This document shows, piece by piece, positions 63,675-64,000 of a stretch of DNA of 64,000 nt. Location: positions 124,001-188,000 of the forward strand of contig NZ_PGCK01000005.1 in the NCBI RefSeq assembly GCF_021023085.1. The letters are read 5' to 3'. This DNA comes from Methanooceanicella nereidis (GTDB lineage: Archaea; Halobacteriota; Methanocellia; Methanocellales; Methanocellaceae). The position numbers were made by a program, and so were the translations under genes. Position 1 is the stretch's first letter. Each line of letters begins with the position of its first letter. Below the pieces are notes generated by a model, which had not been told where the DNA came from, did no database searches, and was given only the letters and a program-made list of their open reading frames with translations.

Positions 63675-64000
63675 ATGGGTATTAGTATGAGTGAGAAATT
63701 AAAAAGCATTCTTGATAAGAAAGGCCCGATTAGAAAAATAGGCGTAATAGGCATGGGTTATGTTGGTATCCCGGCCGCTGTGCTCTTTGCTGACTCTGAT
63801 AAGTTTGATCTCGTATATGGTTTTCAGCGTGATTCAAAGACTTCAGGTTATAAGATCGACATGCTGAACCGCGGCGAAAGCCCTCTTAAGGGAGAGGAAC
63901 CGGGCTTAGAGGATTTTATCAAGAAAGTCGTTCAGGCCAATAAGTTCAGGTGTACTTCTGATTTCTCGAAGATCTCTGAGTGTGACGCTGTCACTCTCGC
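63675..64000 (+). CDS. Nucleotide-sugar dehydrogenase, 5' part only
   Basis: The first 108 or so residues of a UDP-glucose/GDP-mannose dehydrogenase-like protein, cut by the window edge. The NAD-binding IGVIGMGYVGIPAAVLFA motif is complete, followed by YGFQRDSKTSGYKIDMLNRGESPLKGEEPG. This version is typical of UDP-ManNAc or UDP-GlcNAc dehydrogenases of surface-sugar loci. Two in-frame ATG codons (63675 and 63687) are possible starts. Confidence 0.88.
   Translation, partial: MGISMSEKLKSILDKKGPIRKIGVIGMGYVGIPAAVLFADSDKFDLVYGFQRDSKTSGYKIDMLNRGESPLKGEEPGLEDFIKKVVQANKFRCTSDFSKISECDAVTL

Overview
The window reads as the chromosome of a methanogenic archaeon, most probably of the order Methanocellales. 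Evidence: a group II chaperonin (thermosome) with a GGM-rich tail, archaeal TATA-box promoters with poly-T terminators, a fused hexulose-6-phosphate synthase/RraA gene, a DapL-type lysine pathway, an archaeal Ser-His signal peptidase and many archaeal surface proteins. The order-level call is inference; no marker gene such as mcrA or 16S rRNA lies here. I found no tRNA, rRNA, CRISPR array or transposase gene.

Layout. 0.2-11 kb is core metabolism: a methyltransferase, a chagasin-like inhibitor, the thermosome, an AIM24-family protein, a DUF362 protein and the dapL-lysA-dapF operon. 11-29 kb is a polysaccharide/cell-surface region: GT4 and GT2 glycosyltransferases, a Wzx-like flippase, two GH16 glycanases, two FemAB/GNAT-like transferases, a deacetylase-like protein, a sugar epimerase and a large DUF2206-type membrane protein. 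29-30.5 kb is hps-rraA. 30.7-38.7 kb is a seven-gene MoxR/DUF58/DUF4350/DUF4129/DUF1616 operon. 38.9-43.5 kb holds three exported, membrane-anchored surface proteins. 44-46.9 kb returns to sugar metabolism (epimerase, deacetylase, GT-A glycosyltransferase). 58-64 kb has a GT39-like membrane protein, a second nucleotidyltransferase, a DUF354 protein and the start of a nucleotide-sugar dehydrogenase.

The most interesting part is 46-58.2 kb. It carries what looks like a complete peptide-modification (RiPP) cassette: a PqqD-like chaperone, two radical SAM/SPASM enzymes, a 92-residue candidate precursor with six Cys at near-perfect 11-residue spacing, an HPr-kinase-like P-loop protein, an S26 signal peptidase, a nucleotidyltransferase and, divergently, an ABC exporter. 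The set of two SPASM enzymes, a PqqD-like protein and an HprK-like protein matches what I recall of the 'SynChlorMet' (Scm) cassette. The precursor identification and the tailoring scheme are inference.

Interleaved with this cassette are five copies of an unusual near-palindromic element (A 43.5, B 47, D 51.4, C 54.6 and E 57.6 kb). Each has arms of about 250 bp built from degenerate CACTAA/CTCTAA-like units and conserved ends. Two copies (B, C) enclose a GxxExxY (PD-(D/E)XK-like) gene; B's is broken by a frameshift and a stop, C's is intact. The other three are about 555 bp and empty. Possible relics of related elements lie at 0.2 kb and 30.5 kb. With no transposase present, this looks like a nuclease-linked palindromic repeat family.
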